From the NCBI GenBank assembly GCA_028023455.1, contig JAQFVV010012396.1, positions 11,821,296-11,885,295 on the forward strand: DNA of 64,000 bases, written 5' to 3'. Source of the stretch: Epiperipatus broadwayi (taxonomy: Eukaryota; Onychophora; Udeonychophora; Euonychophora; Peripatidae). Under the pieces are notes generated by a model that was not told the origin of the DNA, did not search any database, and saw only the letters and a list, made by a program, of their open reading frames with translations. The translations under genes and the position numbers were made by a program. Below, piece after piece: positions 34,931 through 46,499 of this stretch (positions are counted from its first letter, which is position 1; every line of letters begins with the position of its first letter).

Positions 34931-35550
34931 TATACATTATTTATTTTTTATAATAATAATGAAGCTACATAGCATTTCTTATATCTCTTAATTATATAAA
35001 TCAAATGACATTTGCTAAACTTTATTTAAGATCCTCTTTTCTACAAAGAAAAATGCCTGTTTATTTTAATAAGATAAATTTACAGGATTTGAATCAATGT
35101 ATCATAAAGTACTGATAAAATATAAGTACTGCACACTATAAAATTATGTATTCCTTGTACTGTATGCCATGAGATTCATCTGTCTAAATATATATATATA
35201 TTGCTTACAATAACTCCTCTCATATACACTTTAATGTAAAAAAAATAATTTAATAACTCCTTTATTTTCCCGACAGTTTCGATTGTTCTGCAGTATTCAT
35301 CAGAGCTACAATGTTGAATGATATAAACATATAACCATTACTTCATATACATATAAAAATATACATACATACATGTGTATATCTAAAATACATACATATA
35401 TATCCTCAAAACATACATATATATGTATATATACAAAATCCATATATATATATCCATACACATATATAACCTACATATAAAAATAAATATATAGAAAAGA
35501 CATATCAAATATATAATTTTTATATTTTTTAAAAAAAAAACCTATTTAAT

Positions 35551-35682
35551 TTAAAAAAAAAATTTTAAAAAAAAAACTACCCTTTATTACTTCTTTATTA
35601 AGTTTACTTTATTTTAAAAAAAAATTTAAAAAAAAAAAAACTACCCTTTATTACTTCTTTATTAAGTTTACTTTATTTTCTA
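35551..35682 (+). repeat. Tandem duplication, about 65 bp, two units
   Basis: ACTACCCTTTATTACTTCTT followed by TATTAAGTTTACTTTATTTT occurs twice, each unit preceded by A-rich tracts. Young duplication, since the two copies are almost identical outside the A runs. Confidence 0.8.
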
Positions 35683-36293
35683 CTTCTTATCCTTCATCAT
35701 CTACTATTTTACATTATTATTTAATATATTTTATCATCTTTTATTTTTTATTTAATACCTATAACTTTAACTTTTGCAATTTTATTATTTCTAATCTTAT
35801 TCTTTATTAATAATTTATATTTTTATTCTTTTTAATAATTCCCCTATTCATTTTAACTTATCTTTCTTAACCACCTCTACCTTTTAAAATAACTGACTTT
35901 TTTCAAATTTTTTATCTTCTTTTTATAGACTCCTTTAATATATATATATTTAACATTATAATAAAGAAAAAAATATGAAAATTTAAATCCTTATGCAATT
36001 TAGAGGAATATATATATATTAAGTTTATCTGCCAGGAGGTAGGTTGAAAAATTAAGCCTAAAACCAAATAATAACTTTCAAGTATAGTTTACCATAGCTT
36101 CAATTTTTATAAATTAACTTATTTTACTATTTTCGACTTAGAAGTTTAACACATGGCTAAAATTAGTGATACTAATCTAATTTATGGAAATACTGAATAT
36201 TATTTATTAAAAATAGCTATTTTTAATTTTTTAGTTAATTTTTAATTTTTTTAGTTGCTGGCATATGATTTTTTTTTTAAATTTTTGATTTAG

Positions 36294-36548
36294 GTTATAG
36301 TGGTTATATTCCTTGTGGTATGGAGTTTATAGGATTACCTTATTCACTATGGACTGCAAAAGCATTAAAAGAATTTCATAAGAGGTTAAAGGAAGATACT
36401 AAAACCAAAAAAATAGGTGCCACTACTGATGATTGTGACACCAGTCATCTTGACCCAAATCTTGATGTGAATGCCTTACCTGAAGATAGTTTTTACATTT
36501 ATCCAGTTACAACAGGATTAATACCAAGTTATGCAGGATTTTTTCCAG
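36294..36548 (+). CDS. Exon of the microtubule-inner-protein-like gene (exon c)
   Basis: Bounded by GATTTAG/GTTATAG (acceptor, phase 1) and TTTCCAG/GTAGGT (donor, phase 1); 255 bp, 85 codons. Joined to exon b it reads TGYSGYIPCGMEFIGLPYSL, a clear GY-x-G-Y-I-P motif followed by a G-x-x-Y segment and A-L-K-E-F-H-K-R. This is the layout of DUF2475-like repeats in FAM166/CIMIP2 and of SPMIP5, proteins bound inside doublet microtubules of cilia or sperm. After a polar linker (DDCDTSHLDPNLD) a second motif, GLIPSYAGFFPG, is cut by the next intron in the middle of a repeat, so further exons must exist; none was found to the window end. The ATG at 36320 is internal. Confidence 0.78.
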
Positions 36549-37435
36549 GTAGGTTTATTTTTCATCCAAACATTTATAAGATGTTGCTATCAGGTTACCC
36601 AAAATATCAGCAGCTAAAAGCCCAGTAACTAGAAACCAAAATGAGACAATCCCAAAAAGATCGTTTGATTAAAAACTAATTTGATAAAAAATAAAGTGGC
36701 ATTTTCAATTCTAAAAAGATTTAAAAAAAAAAAAAAATCAGTAAAATGAAAAATGATCATTAAGATTAAATTAATATTTATTACTACAATATTTTTAATA
36801 GAATGACATTCTTATTTATTACAATTTCAAAACCTTGATTTTTAATTTCATCGGTCATAAAAATTTTTGGTCAAATAATTGGCTATCATTATTTTGTATG
36901 TCATCTGCTATTATTATATGTATAATGAAAATTCAATGTAAGATCTTTGTAGAAAGTCGCATTTTTCCAAGTTAAAAATTTGTTGAATACTAAATTTTTG
37001 TTGAAAGTCACGATTAATTATACAAATGAGTTATACCTACAAATATACAAAATCCAATCCACCAGATTTAACTGATTCTATCAAGTAGTATGTATGTATG
37101 TCTTGTAATCATATGTTTTAAAACATTAAAAAAAATTTATAAGATAATAAGTAAATTTCTTTATCAGTATTACTATAATAAAAATTTTAAATTGTATGAT
37201 TCAATAATATGAGTTAAAGTTATTCAGCTAGCCTATTTAGTTAGCAGTTATTTAAAAATTATCTTAAATTGTTTAATATCTGCTTGAAAGAATAAAATTA
37301 ATATTTAAACTAAAGAAGAGTTAATCTAGAATTTAATAGGTTTCAGGTAGATATAATACATAAAGTTGATTTGTGCTGTCTGAAATGGATTAGTTAATGT
37401 TGTTAGGATTTTGTTAATTCTTTCAAATAATTTTA
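36549..37435. other. AT-rich stretch after exon c (intronic)
   Basis: Homopolymer A tract at 36722-36737, otherwise plain AT-rich DNA without recognised elements. It is presumed to be the start of the next intron of the host gene. Confidence 0.4.
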
Positions 37436-37439
37436 AAGG

Positions 37440-38620
37440 GTAATAGTTGATTAGACATATATGCTGCTTGATGGTGTTGCTGCTATGCAAAAACTATAAA
37501 AAATTAACGTTCCCAGACCGTATTTTTTGGGATTTTCTTTTTTTTTTCTTATAAAAAAAATCAAACACAGAATTTTTAATTTTTAAATATCTTTTTTTAT
37601 TAACTTCAACAAATTTACAAAAATAAAAATCAAACACAGAAATTTTACTTTTTAAATGTCTTTTTTTATTAACATCAACAAATTTTCAACTTCTTACTGT
37701 TGTTGTTTTTTTTTTTTTTTGGTTTCTTGTTTTTTACAAAAAAATAAAATCAACAAATATAAAACTTCATACGCTTTTTTTTTTTGTTTTCGCAACTTAT
37801 TACTCTTTTTTTTTGGTTCCATTTTTTAAAAAAAAAAAAAATAACAGCAACAAATTTAAAAGTTATTAGGCTATTTGGGGGGGGGGGGGGGTCCACTTTT
37901 TTTTTGAAAAAAAATTACCTCAACAAATTTAAACCTTATTACAGTTTCTTTTTTTTTTTTTTTTGCTATAAAGATCAGCAAATTAAAAAACCAGCTGTTT
38001 GTGCATCCACTAATATATGATGTATAGCTTAAACAAAGAGTATTCTGGACCCATCAAACCAAGTTAGTTTCTGTTGTCAGTAAATGAGAGAATGAAACAT
38101 CTGGATTTTCCTGTGCTATATTGTTGGTCTCATTGAGTTTATGAAGAATACGTTATTTGACATGTTACCTACTTCAAGCTATGTTCAGACATATCCTTTG
38201 ACAAGGTTTTGCACTTTAAAAGTTGACTACATAAGTGTGTAAACCCTACGATAATTATTGGTTAGTCAAATAGTGTGATTTCAATAAAATAAAAAAAATC
38301 CTTTATAATTAACGATTTTTATATAAATGAAAGACACACACCCTCACACAAGACCGTAAATAAGTGTGAAGTGGGCGAGTTCGCATAAATAATTTAGTGT
38401 GATGTGACAATGCGGCCTGCAATGTGTAGTACAACAGAATTGCTGTGTACACGTAATGCACGGCCACGAAAATACTCGGCTGCATATGAAAAGGCATGTT
38501 TGTGTTTTAGCACATAAATCACACCATAAAATACAGACAGCCACATAAACAGCATATTTGTGTTTTAGCACATAAATCATGCCATCAAGTGACATGTGTA
38601 TAAACAACAAATACCTTTTA
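37440..38620. repeat. Dispersed repeat family B, copy 2
   Basis: Starts AATAGTTGATTAGACATATA and ends near GTTTTAGCACATAAATCATG and CAACAAATAC, co-linear with 2486-4135. Its middle (37535-37960) is a run of roughly 70-bp degenerate tandem units built of T tracts and TTCAACAAATTTACAAAAAT-type segments, together with a G homopolymer at 37879-37891. Its right part has a local duplication of GTTTTAGCACATAAATCA (38513-38530 and 38562-38579). Apparent open frames on both strands are not shared with copy 1. Confidence 0.6.
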
Positions 38621-38842
38621 AAGTAATAGTTATGATTTATTAAATATCATTTATGTAAAGGTATTCCATACCTAATTTAAAGGTGGTAAGTATAACTGGT
38701 TGAGATTAATGCTAATTTTAAATTAGTTTTAAATATTAGTCAGTAACTAATATATTTTCATTACATTAAAAAATGGTTTGTGCAAGTATGTATGTGAATG
38801 TTTAATGCATGCAGATGATATATTGAAAATTAAAAAGATTTA

Positions 38843-39615
38843 TTAACCCTTTTCCCACCTCTTACGAAGCTCCTCGTCGACATCTGACGTCACTCTAACT
38901 CTGCCAGTTCTTATGCTAAAATATTCATTTGACAGGTATTGAATAGGTTTTTAAAAGTTCTGTAAGATGGTGCCCTCTTCCGAATTATTTTACAAGTAAA
39001 AAATTAAAAAAAAACACATTTAAACCTAAACAAAGAAAGAACATTAGTTGTGATTGGTTCTTAGCATGCTCTCAGCCAAAAAAGACATTCTGATTGGCTG
39101 GAAAGAACAAAGAAACCACCTGATCAAAGAAAATAAAGAAAAATGCTGAGATTTTCATTTCAAATATGATTTAAAGTATTATAAAAGAATATTTTGAGAA
39201 ATTACAAATTATTTTCAGAGAGAATACTAAAAAAACAAAATTATTTTCGAAAAATATTGAAGATTTTAGTAAAAATATTTAAGATTTAGTAAAAAGAAAT
39301 ATTTACTTTTCTATAACGTAAAAGTCGACCTTTTTGTTTATATTATAGCTTTTATGTTGCCGAAATTGAATATTTTAGAATAAATAAATAGCAATTTATT
39401 TTTGAAAGAACTTTCGTTCTCTTCATAACCTGAAAAATTAGTAATATACTTTTTATAAACATATCTGAGTTGAATTTAATATTATAGGCAAATATGTTTT
39501 AACAATAGGCTTTGTCTTCAGTTTGTGAGTTGGCCAATTAAAAGATTTGATTTTTACCTCATACAACCAATAATATAATTACAACCAATAATATAATTAG
39601 TGGTTTAAGGGTTAA
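38843..39615. mobile_element. piggyBac-like MITE, putative
   Basis: TTAA at 38843-38846 is followed by CCCTTTTCCC, and AAGGG followed by TTAA closes at 39607-39615. The element would be about 773 bp with TTAA duplication and CCCTT termini, the hallmark of piggyBac insertions. Internally it is non-coding, with one GC-richer patch (CTCCTCGTCGACATCTGACG, 38871-38890) and a direct repeat of ATAATATAATTACAACCAAT-like sequence near 39570-39600. The inverted repeat is very short, so this is tentative. Confidence 0.4.
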
Positions 39616-39619
39616 AAGT

Positions 39620-40600
39620 AAATGTATTTTAAAAATTGGATGCAGTCAATTAGTTTTTAATTATTAAGAAAAAATAAGCTTTTAAATAATACAAGGGAGA
39701 AAGTAAAGTAAATTGTTTGGTCTTTATTTAACTACTTTTTTAAATCAATGTTAGTTTAAGTTTTAACATCTTCATGATAGAATAAAGAACTAACAAGTTA
39801 TCCATGCAGTATTTCTCCTGAAAACATATGTTCAACTGATTTATCAAACAATACTTTAAAAATATGCTAAAAAATTCTAATTTATTTCAAAAGAACTAAA
39901 GGAAAAGAGAAGTCACATAAGGAAAAGTATGTTGTTTCATTTTTATACAAATAATAGCTAAATTCTGAACTTTTACTATAAGATTATCTCCAACAAGTTT
40001 TAATTAACGTTCAATTAATTATTACTAAGTATTGTACCAAAATAGTCAACATACATCATGCTAAAATATAGAATGATGAACTTTTATAAAAGTATTAAGT
40101 CAATAAAAAAGCAGTGATAATTATTTAAAATCGTCTTATAAAATTATCATAAAAGACAAGTTTAGGGAAATCAACCTTTTGTTATAAGAGACTGTATCCA
40201 GATTTTATGCTAAAACAAATAGCTATTCATCTCAAATTCATTCATTTATTTAGTTGAAGTTTTTCTAAATTGCTGATGTCTTCAAACATATATTTAGAAA
40301 AGGAATATAATTTAAGTTTACAGTAGTCAACTTATAATAAAACTTTATAAAAAGTAATAAAGAATTAACATTCTGCTCATTGCTCCTCCAATTTTCATTG
40401 CCATTAAAAATGTGTTTAAAAAAACTGTTTGTTATTAGAATTATTTGCCATCAACTCCTGTTATCTTACATTCGTAAATTTCATTGCAAACTTTTTCTCA
40501 AAATACTTATGTATATATATGTCTGTTCTATCTTAAGGATTGTGTATATGTTCTACATTACTTCAAGAAAGAACAACTTTTAATTTTATAAAAAGGGTAT
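39620..40600. other. AT-rich stretch
   Basis: No repeats or coding-like segments recognised. The frame at 40380-40583 is low-complexity and lacks any motif. Confidence 0.4.
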
Positions 40601-40776
40601 TATAGTTATCATCATCATCATGATTTTGATGATGTTTCAAAAAAGGAAGTTTATTAATCAAAGAAAGACAGTGTTTTTTATATTGATTTCCATTGGTTTT
40701 GTATACAAGCATTTTATAGTCTTCAGTTACATGTTTTTCAATGAAAAGTTATCTAGTTCTTACATAAAAAAATTAT

Positions 40777-43700
40777 TTATTGTAGAGAGAGGAAAAAATT
40801 GTCTTTTTTATTTCCGTATTTTATTGTTATTGAATTTTCAGTGTTCTTGAATTTTTGATGCTTATAGCAATGATTGTTGTTGATAAAAGACCATGTAGCT
40901 GCGTAAATATGGGGGTTTGCTATTATCTTGTCTCTATTACGTATATGGTTTAATTTCTTGTAGAAGGTGGACGGATGCCTTATGGGATTGTTGTCCATTA
41001 GATAGGTATACCTGGTACACCAAAAAGCATATAATACAAAAGTTGCTGCCCTAATGTTGGGTATTGATTTGCCTTGAAAAACTTAATTATTTGACAACTG
41101 GTCATGTTTTGTTGTGGTATATTGCACACATTATTGTTCTTACATTGTGTAATGCAGTACATTGATACAATAGGTGTTGTAGGGTCTCTTCAGCCTTGTG
41201 GCATAGTCCACAAAAAGTCTATTGAAACATACATCCTTTTATGGTGTAAGAAGTGTGTTGTTGGCATTGTGATGAGATTTATTTTTAGAATGAAATCAAA
41301 AAATGTGTTCTAGTGACCACTTTTTGTATTCATATAGTAATTTTCTGTTGTTTATTCAGAGTATTGTGTTATCGTTATTTAGATCTTTCCTGTTGACTTT
41401 GTGAATGTTCCAATATGAATATTTGTGTGTATATTGCTCTGTTCTGTTAAGGGTTGTTCTATATTGATGGATGATTGTTGATATATATAGACCTGTTGGG
41501 AGTGGTTTGTCAGTTGGAGTAATTTGAATTAAGCATTTGAGTTTTGGAAATTGACTCATAATGGAAATTACAAGGTTATTTAATTTTTGTGTATAAAAAA
41601 TGTCAATATTGCGCAAACCTAAACCAGTTTTAATAAGGGGTTGATTTAGTCTTTTTGTTGATATTGCAACCACTTTTCTCAATCATAGAAGTTGGTTGCA
41701 GATGCTTTTAATCTTTGCTTTGAAAACTTTTGAGAATTTTATTATTGGTAAATAATGTTATTTTTGTCATTATAAGTTGATTTATTAGCTGGATCTTAGA
41801 ATATATAGATATGTTTTTGATAGGGAGGTGACAATGCATTGTGCTTCTTCTTTTAATCTATTTTGTATAAAACACCTCATTCCAGTTATTCCCATGTTGG
41901 TTTTGCTTTGTAAATGGATGTGCATGGTTTTTCGGTAAACATAGACCAAGCAGTAGTCTTTTCTGGATTAAACTTCCAATTTGTATTGTTGCATATATTC
42001 TTTAAGAATTTCTTGTAATTGCAGTAATTGTTTTTTTGAATTGAGAAAAACTGTGATGTTGTCCATATAAGCCAAGCAAGCTATATATGTAGTGTAGTGT
42101 CAGGTACTTAAATGCCGGTAAATGTTTTTTTGGATTTTTTCTATTAAAGGGTTAATATATGGAATAAATAATAGTGAACTGAGAGGAGAGGCTTGGGATA
42201 TGGATTGGTTGGAAACAAATGATGGAGAATTTCTTCCATTTAACCTTATGTGTATTTCTCTGTTGAAAAGTAGATTTGCAATGATATACAGATGTGACCT
42301 GGGGATAGATGTGTTTCCAAGTCTAGCAATATGGAAATGTCTACTCCATCAAAAGCTTCCTTGATATCTAGTTGAATTGCTATTGGACTATTTTTTTTCT
42401 GTCTTGTTGAATCCAGAATTGCTTTGAATAATGATGCTGCGTGAATTGTGGAGGAGTTTCTTTTGGCAAATTGAACTTCTGATATCGGCGGCATTATGTG
42501 TGGTTCTATTGTTTCTTTTATTATTTTTTCAAGAATTTTTATGGCCATGATTCCATGGAAATTAGTCTGAGTTCTGTGAGGGGTGGGGTAGTTTTAGCTT
42601 TTTTGTTGAATGGCACTATTGCAATGGGATGAATTCCCTCCATATCCTGAATTTCTTGATAGGTGGTTTGCTAGGTTGCACAACAGATATTGTGCTGTGT
42701 ATTTACTTAGGTGTTTTAGAATGAATAATGGTATTCCAGGACTTCCTGGATGGCATGCATTTGGTATTGTATTTAGTTTTGTCAGGAAGTCATTTGTTGT
42801 GAAAGGTTTTTGTTTCTGCTGGTCCAAATAGTTTGGAGTATAATTTAAGTAGTGTTTTAGACTGGAGTTTGGTTTTTAAATGCTCAAAAATAAGAAGAAT
42901 CATAGTGCCCTGTATATGTGCCATCCTTTGTTTCTATTGCCATTGGAACTTTGATGATTGGTGGGTTTCCCAATGCCCATTTAATGTATTCTCTGGTCCA
43001 TGTATGTGATTGGGTTATGCATATTTTGCTTTTTTTGATTCTCAAATATTCTGTGTTTCGCATGTTCTGTTGTATATACTTTTTAGACCATATATATACC
43101 ACTGTGGGTGGTGTGATAGTGTAATTGTGGTTATTCGTTTATGAATTTCATTTGTGTCAACAATTTGGATGGTGTGTTTGATTTTTTGTTACATGTGAGA
43201 TATTGAATGATAGAATGCCTATGTATGCCAGATATTGTTGTATGGAGTTGAGATTCATATCTTTTATTTTGTTTAGCATTATGTATGTTTCTGAGAAAAC
43301 AAATTCTGGTGTGGTTGTTGGGAATAGTACTCAGATTGTTTTTGTTAGTGGGAGAAGCGATGTCTGCATTTGTGTAAGATTTAGTGATACTATTTGTGCT
43401 CAATGGTCTGAGAAAGCTGAGCGGGTTAATTTTATTGATATCTGGTGGTGCAGCATCGGGGAGTAGAAGCATAGATTGATGACAACCATTGTGGAAAGAT
43501 ATTGTATTCATCAGTAGGAAGCCTTCACCACTTATCAGTGGTATATTTGGTGAAGCCATTTTTCTATGAATTTCTGATATGACATGTTGCAAACACCAAT
43601 CAATATTGTTGGGTTTGCTGTACTTGCAAGTATGGAGTTGATGTTCATTATTATAATGTTAATTCGCCTATCTTGAATAGGCAGGTAAACCAAAATTATA

Positions 43701-44020
43701 TTGAGGTTTATAGTTTTATGTTGAAAAGTAGTAATTAGTAAGTTAGAATCTATGAATATAATTTTGAAAGCTGTGAAAGGGCAGTTTGTAGAAATAAGAA
43801 TGCCTGTGCCTGCAGAAGGTGATGAAGAGTCTCTGGAACAGGCACAGAAACCTTCTTTGGTTAAATATTTTGCTGGGTTAATGTGTGATCCAGCATAGAT
43901 TTTTGTCTCCATTAATCCGAGTATATGCAGTTGTGTAAGTGAAAGCCATTGTTTAAGCTTTGTAATTTTTTGGGTTGAGTTTAAACCTCTAACATTCAAT
44001 GTGCCAATTTTTAACTTCAT
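40777..44020 (-). pseudogene. LINE ORF2 (endonuclease and reverse transcriptase), broken
   Basis: Start MKLKIGTLNVRGLNSTQKIT at 44020, an EEP endonuclease N-terminus, with ETKIYAG (the E-T-K motif; Glu metal ligand), TGILIS and an NIILVYLP segment. The next frame (43592-43131) continues the linker. Reverse transcriptase pieces follow: P-G-x-P-G-I-P-L-F-I-L-K-H-L (42720), I-A-I-Q-L-D-I-K-E-A-F-D-G-V-D with the first catalytic Asp (about 42330-42390), and A-Y-M-D-N where YMDD should be (about 42070), so a catalytic Asp is lost. Thumb/connection segments appear at 41682-41356. A C-x-x-C...H...C motif (C-G-L-C-H-K-A-E-E-T-L-Q-H-L-L-Y-Q-C) near 41145-41205 is the typical C-terminal zinc motif. Many stops and shifts. 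Confidence 0.8.
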
Positions 44021-44114
44021 TAAATTGGTGTTTGTTGGTTACATTTATATTCAGGTTTTGAATTGAGAAAAAGTTGTTTTATAGTGTCTTCATAATTTTG
44101 TTCTGTTTCTTCAT

Positions 44115-45478
44115 CTATTGAGTTGATTGGTTATCTTGTATTGTTGTGTCACTATTGTTTTCTTCAGTTTTAGCTCTCTTGGCTGTCCTATTCTTTTTTG
44201 GTGAACAGCCCGGTTTTCTGTTTGGAGGTATGGTATTTTTTTGTATTTGTGGAAGGCATGGTGTAGTTAAGTCCATAATAGCTTCAGAAGTTTTATTTAT
44301 AATTGTTCTTTGTATGTGGTGTGTTTGTGCTGTTTTCTCATTGCTATTGCTATCTATTTCATTGGTGTTTTCTATCGATTCCATTGTATAATTTTGTTGT
44401 CTTTCTTGATTTAGTGCTTTATCATTTATTATTGTTTTAACAGTTAAATCCAAAATGTGATCATCTCCAGTTATGTTTTTGTTGTTTAGTTCCTCTAATT
44501 GTTGGTTTTTTATGCTCTCTTGTGTTTCCATTTTTTCTTGAATAGATGTTTGGATCAGTTGATTTTTGTTTATTGGAGTTTGATTTTGTCTGTGTTATTT
44601 TTTTCTTTTTGCTACAGTTTGCTGCAAGGTGACCATGCTCTCCACAGATGAAGCATTGTGGTCCTAAGCCCCTTATATATATATATATTTAGAATTCCTT
44701 CCTGATCTATGGCTTCTGTGTGGATATTCTCTGGCGCTATTGATTCATTAAGCTTCATTTTAAAAGTAAAACTATTACTGCACACTGGAATAGATGTATC
44801 AGTAAGTAAAATAGGTTTTAAATATAATACTTTCCCAAACGCTTTCATTATATTTTGAAAGTCATTTATATTATAGTCAAAATAAGTATTTAATAGTGTC
44901 TGTAATAAAGTTTTTAAGGTTTGGATCTACAACTAAAGCATAATTTCCTATTGTTTTGATCCGAGTTAAAATTTTATTTTTTTGGTAATCATCAAAAAGA
45001 ATTCTAATGCCAAGTATCTCGAGTTGGAGTGTTCCCCTATGCGTGAGATTGTTTCCCAACTCCCGTTTGCTGTTATAGCTTCATATATTTCTCTCGGGAA
45101 TTTGTAAAGTGTTAGGTTTTTATCAGTCGCAGCCAGGACAATCGATCTGTTTGAAAAGAATTTTTTAAATGTGTTAAAAAGCTTATTCGGTATTGTATTA
45201 TTAAATTCAGTGTTAACTGTTGTTAATTCTTCCCGAGACCAAATAGTCGATGGGGGCTCAGAGTTGTTTTCATAAACTAGATTTAGCTCGTTCATATCAT
45301 CATTAGTTACTCTTCGAAATCTACTAGCTGCAATCGAGTTTGAGTGAGTTGTTATAACTTTATTTTGAAAAACTTTTGTTATATTAGCATAAGTCTTTAA
45401 ACTATTATTGATGTTTCCATCGTTGAAGTTTATATTGGTACCATTTACTTTTTAATTTTTTAGCTGTGCTGCCGCCAT
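44115..45478 (-). pseudogene. LINE ORF1 (gag-like, CCHC knuckle), broken
   Basis: RNA-binding gag-like protein of the LINE. It starts at ATG 45478 (MAAAQLKN), followed at once by a stop, then open through NINFNDGNINNSLKTYANIT, the region around SREELTTVNTEFNNTIPN, and AITANGSWETISRIGEHS. A frameshift near 45010 moves to the frame with LEILGIRILFDDYQKNKIL and TIGNYALVVDPNLKNFITDT. A further shift leads to MKAFGKVLYLKPILLTDTSI, and the zinc knuckle C-F-I-C-G-E-H-G-H-L-A-A-N-C lies at about 44615-44660 in yet another frame. The polar C-terminal part (44531-44115) ends just before ORF2. At least one stop and several frameshifts. Confidence 0.75.
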
Positions 45479-45574
45479 GTTTGATATATACTTGACGATT
45501 TTCAGTCTGTGTGTATACGTTTTGTTTTTATTCTTAATATTTTCTTTTTAAATGCAATTTTTTAAAAGTTATGT

Positions 45575-46040
45575 TTGAAATATTTTTTGTTAAAAGTTTT
45601 AAAAAAAGAATTACGTTTGAGTTTTCCGAGTTTTTTATTCAGAGGTTCGTTAGCATGTTGTACTCGATGCACAGCAGGACCGCAGATATTATTATTATTA
45701 TTATTATTATTATATAAATGTTTATATGAACAACTTTCACAAGATGGAATGGGTAAGATATATAGTAGAATGATTTATTTATGGATTAATTGTATTATTC
45801 CAGTTTCTAGAGGTATGGCAGCCTTTTGTATATTTATGAAAAGTATTTATGAATAAAAATAGTATAAATATGAGTATGTAAGAATTTTAAGCAGTTTATA
45901 AAGTGTTGTCATCATTATGTAATAATAGTTTTGTCAGTACTGTATACATATAATCTTAAACCAAGTGAATGAATTATGCCTTTTGTATGTGCATGTAGAT
46001 GGATAATTATTCATGTTTATTATTATTATTCGCTCCATGC
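45575..46040. other. AT-rich stretch with ATT microsatellite
   Basis: Lies upstream of the LINE 5' end. ATT repeats at 45690-45714. The open frame 45575-45856 spans the microsatellite and has no recognisable motif, so I do not call it a gene. Confidence 0.4.
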
Positions 46041-46050
46041 CTTTTTTTAT

Positions 46051-46475
46051 TAAACCACTAAACATCACATGATCACTATCTCATAATACCAATCCTGCCT
46101 AATAGGATAGTGGTGGCTATGGTTGTTGAAGAGCCAAAGACACCAAAATGTATGGGTACTGAATTGAGTTCAGACCCATATGACTATATAAGCTATTGAG
46201 CTTGGATTGAAAATATTAATAGTGTTTTCAATTTCATTCTCATAGTTTTGTAGTCAAATAGAGTTAAAAGGTGGGTGCTGGAGGGTTGCATTGGATCCTA
46301 AGATCTAGGTGCAGTGCTCTCAGATCCAAGGCTCCTCACTGATGAAGGCCACAAGCCAGAAACTAGTCTGGGGATATTGGATGAGTAGGCACTAGATAGG
46401 GATTTTATGCACAAGCCTTCTGGCATCCATTGATTGCTCTTGTTAGCACAAGATGGCACTACTATATGGAGAGTG
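46051..46475 (+). mobile_element. MITE family C, longest copy
   Basis: Starts TAAACCACTAAACATCACAT followed by GATCACTATCTCATAATACC and runs through CCTAATAGGATAGTGGTGGC, ACACCAAAATGTATGGGTAC, the 60-bp unit (GATCCAAGGCTCCTCACTGA at about 46322-46341), and GGCATCCATTGATTGCTC to GGCACTACTATATGGAGAGT. The left half before GATCTAGG is only present here, in part at 18003 and, inverted, at 62560-62720. It is therefore the best reference for the family. Confidence 0.75.
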
Positions 46476-46499
46476 TTGTTTTGTTTTGAATTGTTTAAT

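Larger units (their letters stand above)
24667..36293 (+). other. Intron of about 11.6 kb
   Basis: From GTAAAC at 24667 to GATTTAG at 36287-36293, phase 1. It holds the hAT element (26187-27811), a hairpin (28601-28738), the gypsy element (30043-33203), a TA-flanked DNA element (33602-34930), AT microsatellites (35185-35480) and a tandem duplication (35551-35682). The stretches 24740-26180, 27820-28600 and 28740-30040 are AT-rich with no gene seen. The latter includes a short AAT array near 29157-29175 and degenerate GATTCTATTAGCAG-like repeats at 29400-29490. Confidence 0.65.
40600..45480 (-). mobile_element. L1/Tx1-like LINE, near full length but decayed
   Basis: Two ORF remnants in the order ORF1 (CCHC zinc knuckle) then ORF2 (endonuclease, reverse transcriptase, zinc-binding C-terminus) on the minus strand, about 4.9 kb. 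The 3' end is placed near a (CAT)n tract at 40611-40621; the 5' end lies at or beyond the ORF1 start at 45478, with an ATT microsatellite at 45690-45714 just outside. Clade assignment rests only on domain layout and is uncertain. It shares its ORF2 end with the fragment at 60423-61850. Confidence 0.8.

Noticed and set aside
36549-36628. Extension of exon c to the in-frame stop at 36628
   Set aside because: GTAGGT directly after TTTCCAG fits a donor, and phase 1 matches the upstream junction. The extension is possible as a retained-intron end, but the motif would be cut mid-repeat.
42122-43466. Plus-strand open frames opposite LINE ORF2
   Set aside because: They are shadows of the minus-strand endonuclease/reverse-transcriptase remnant.
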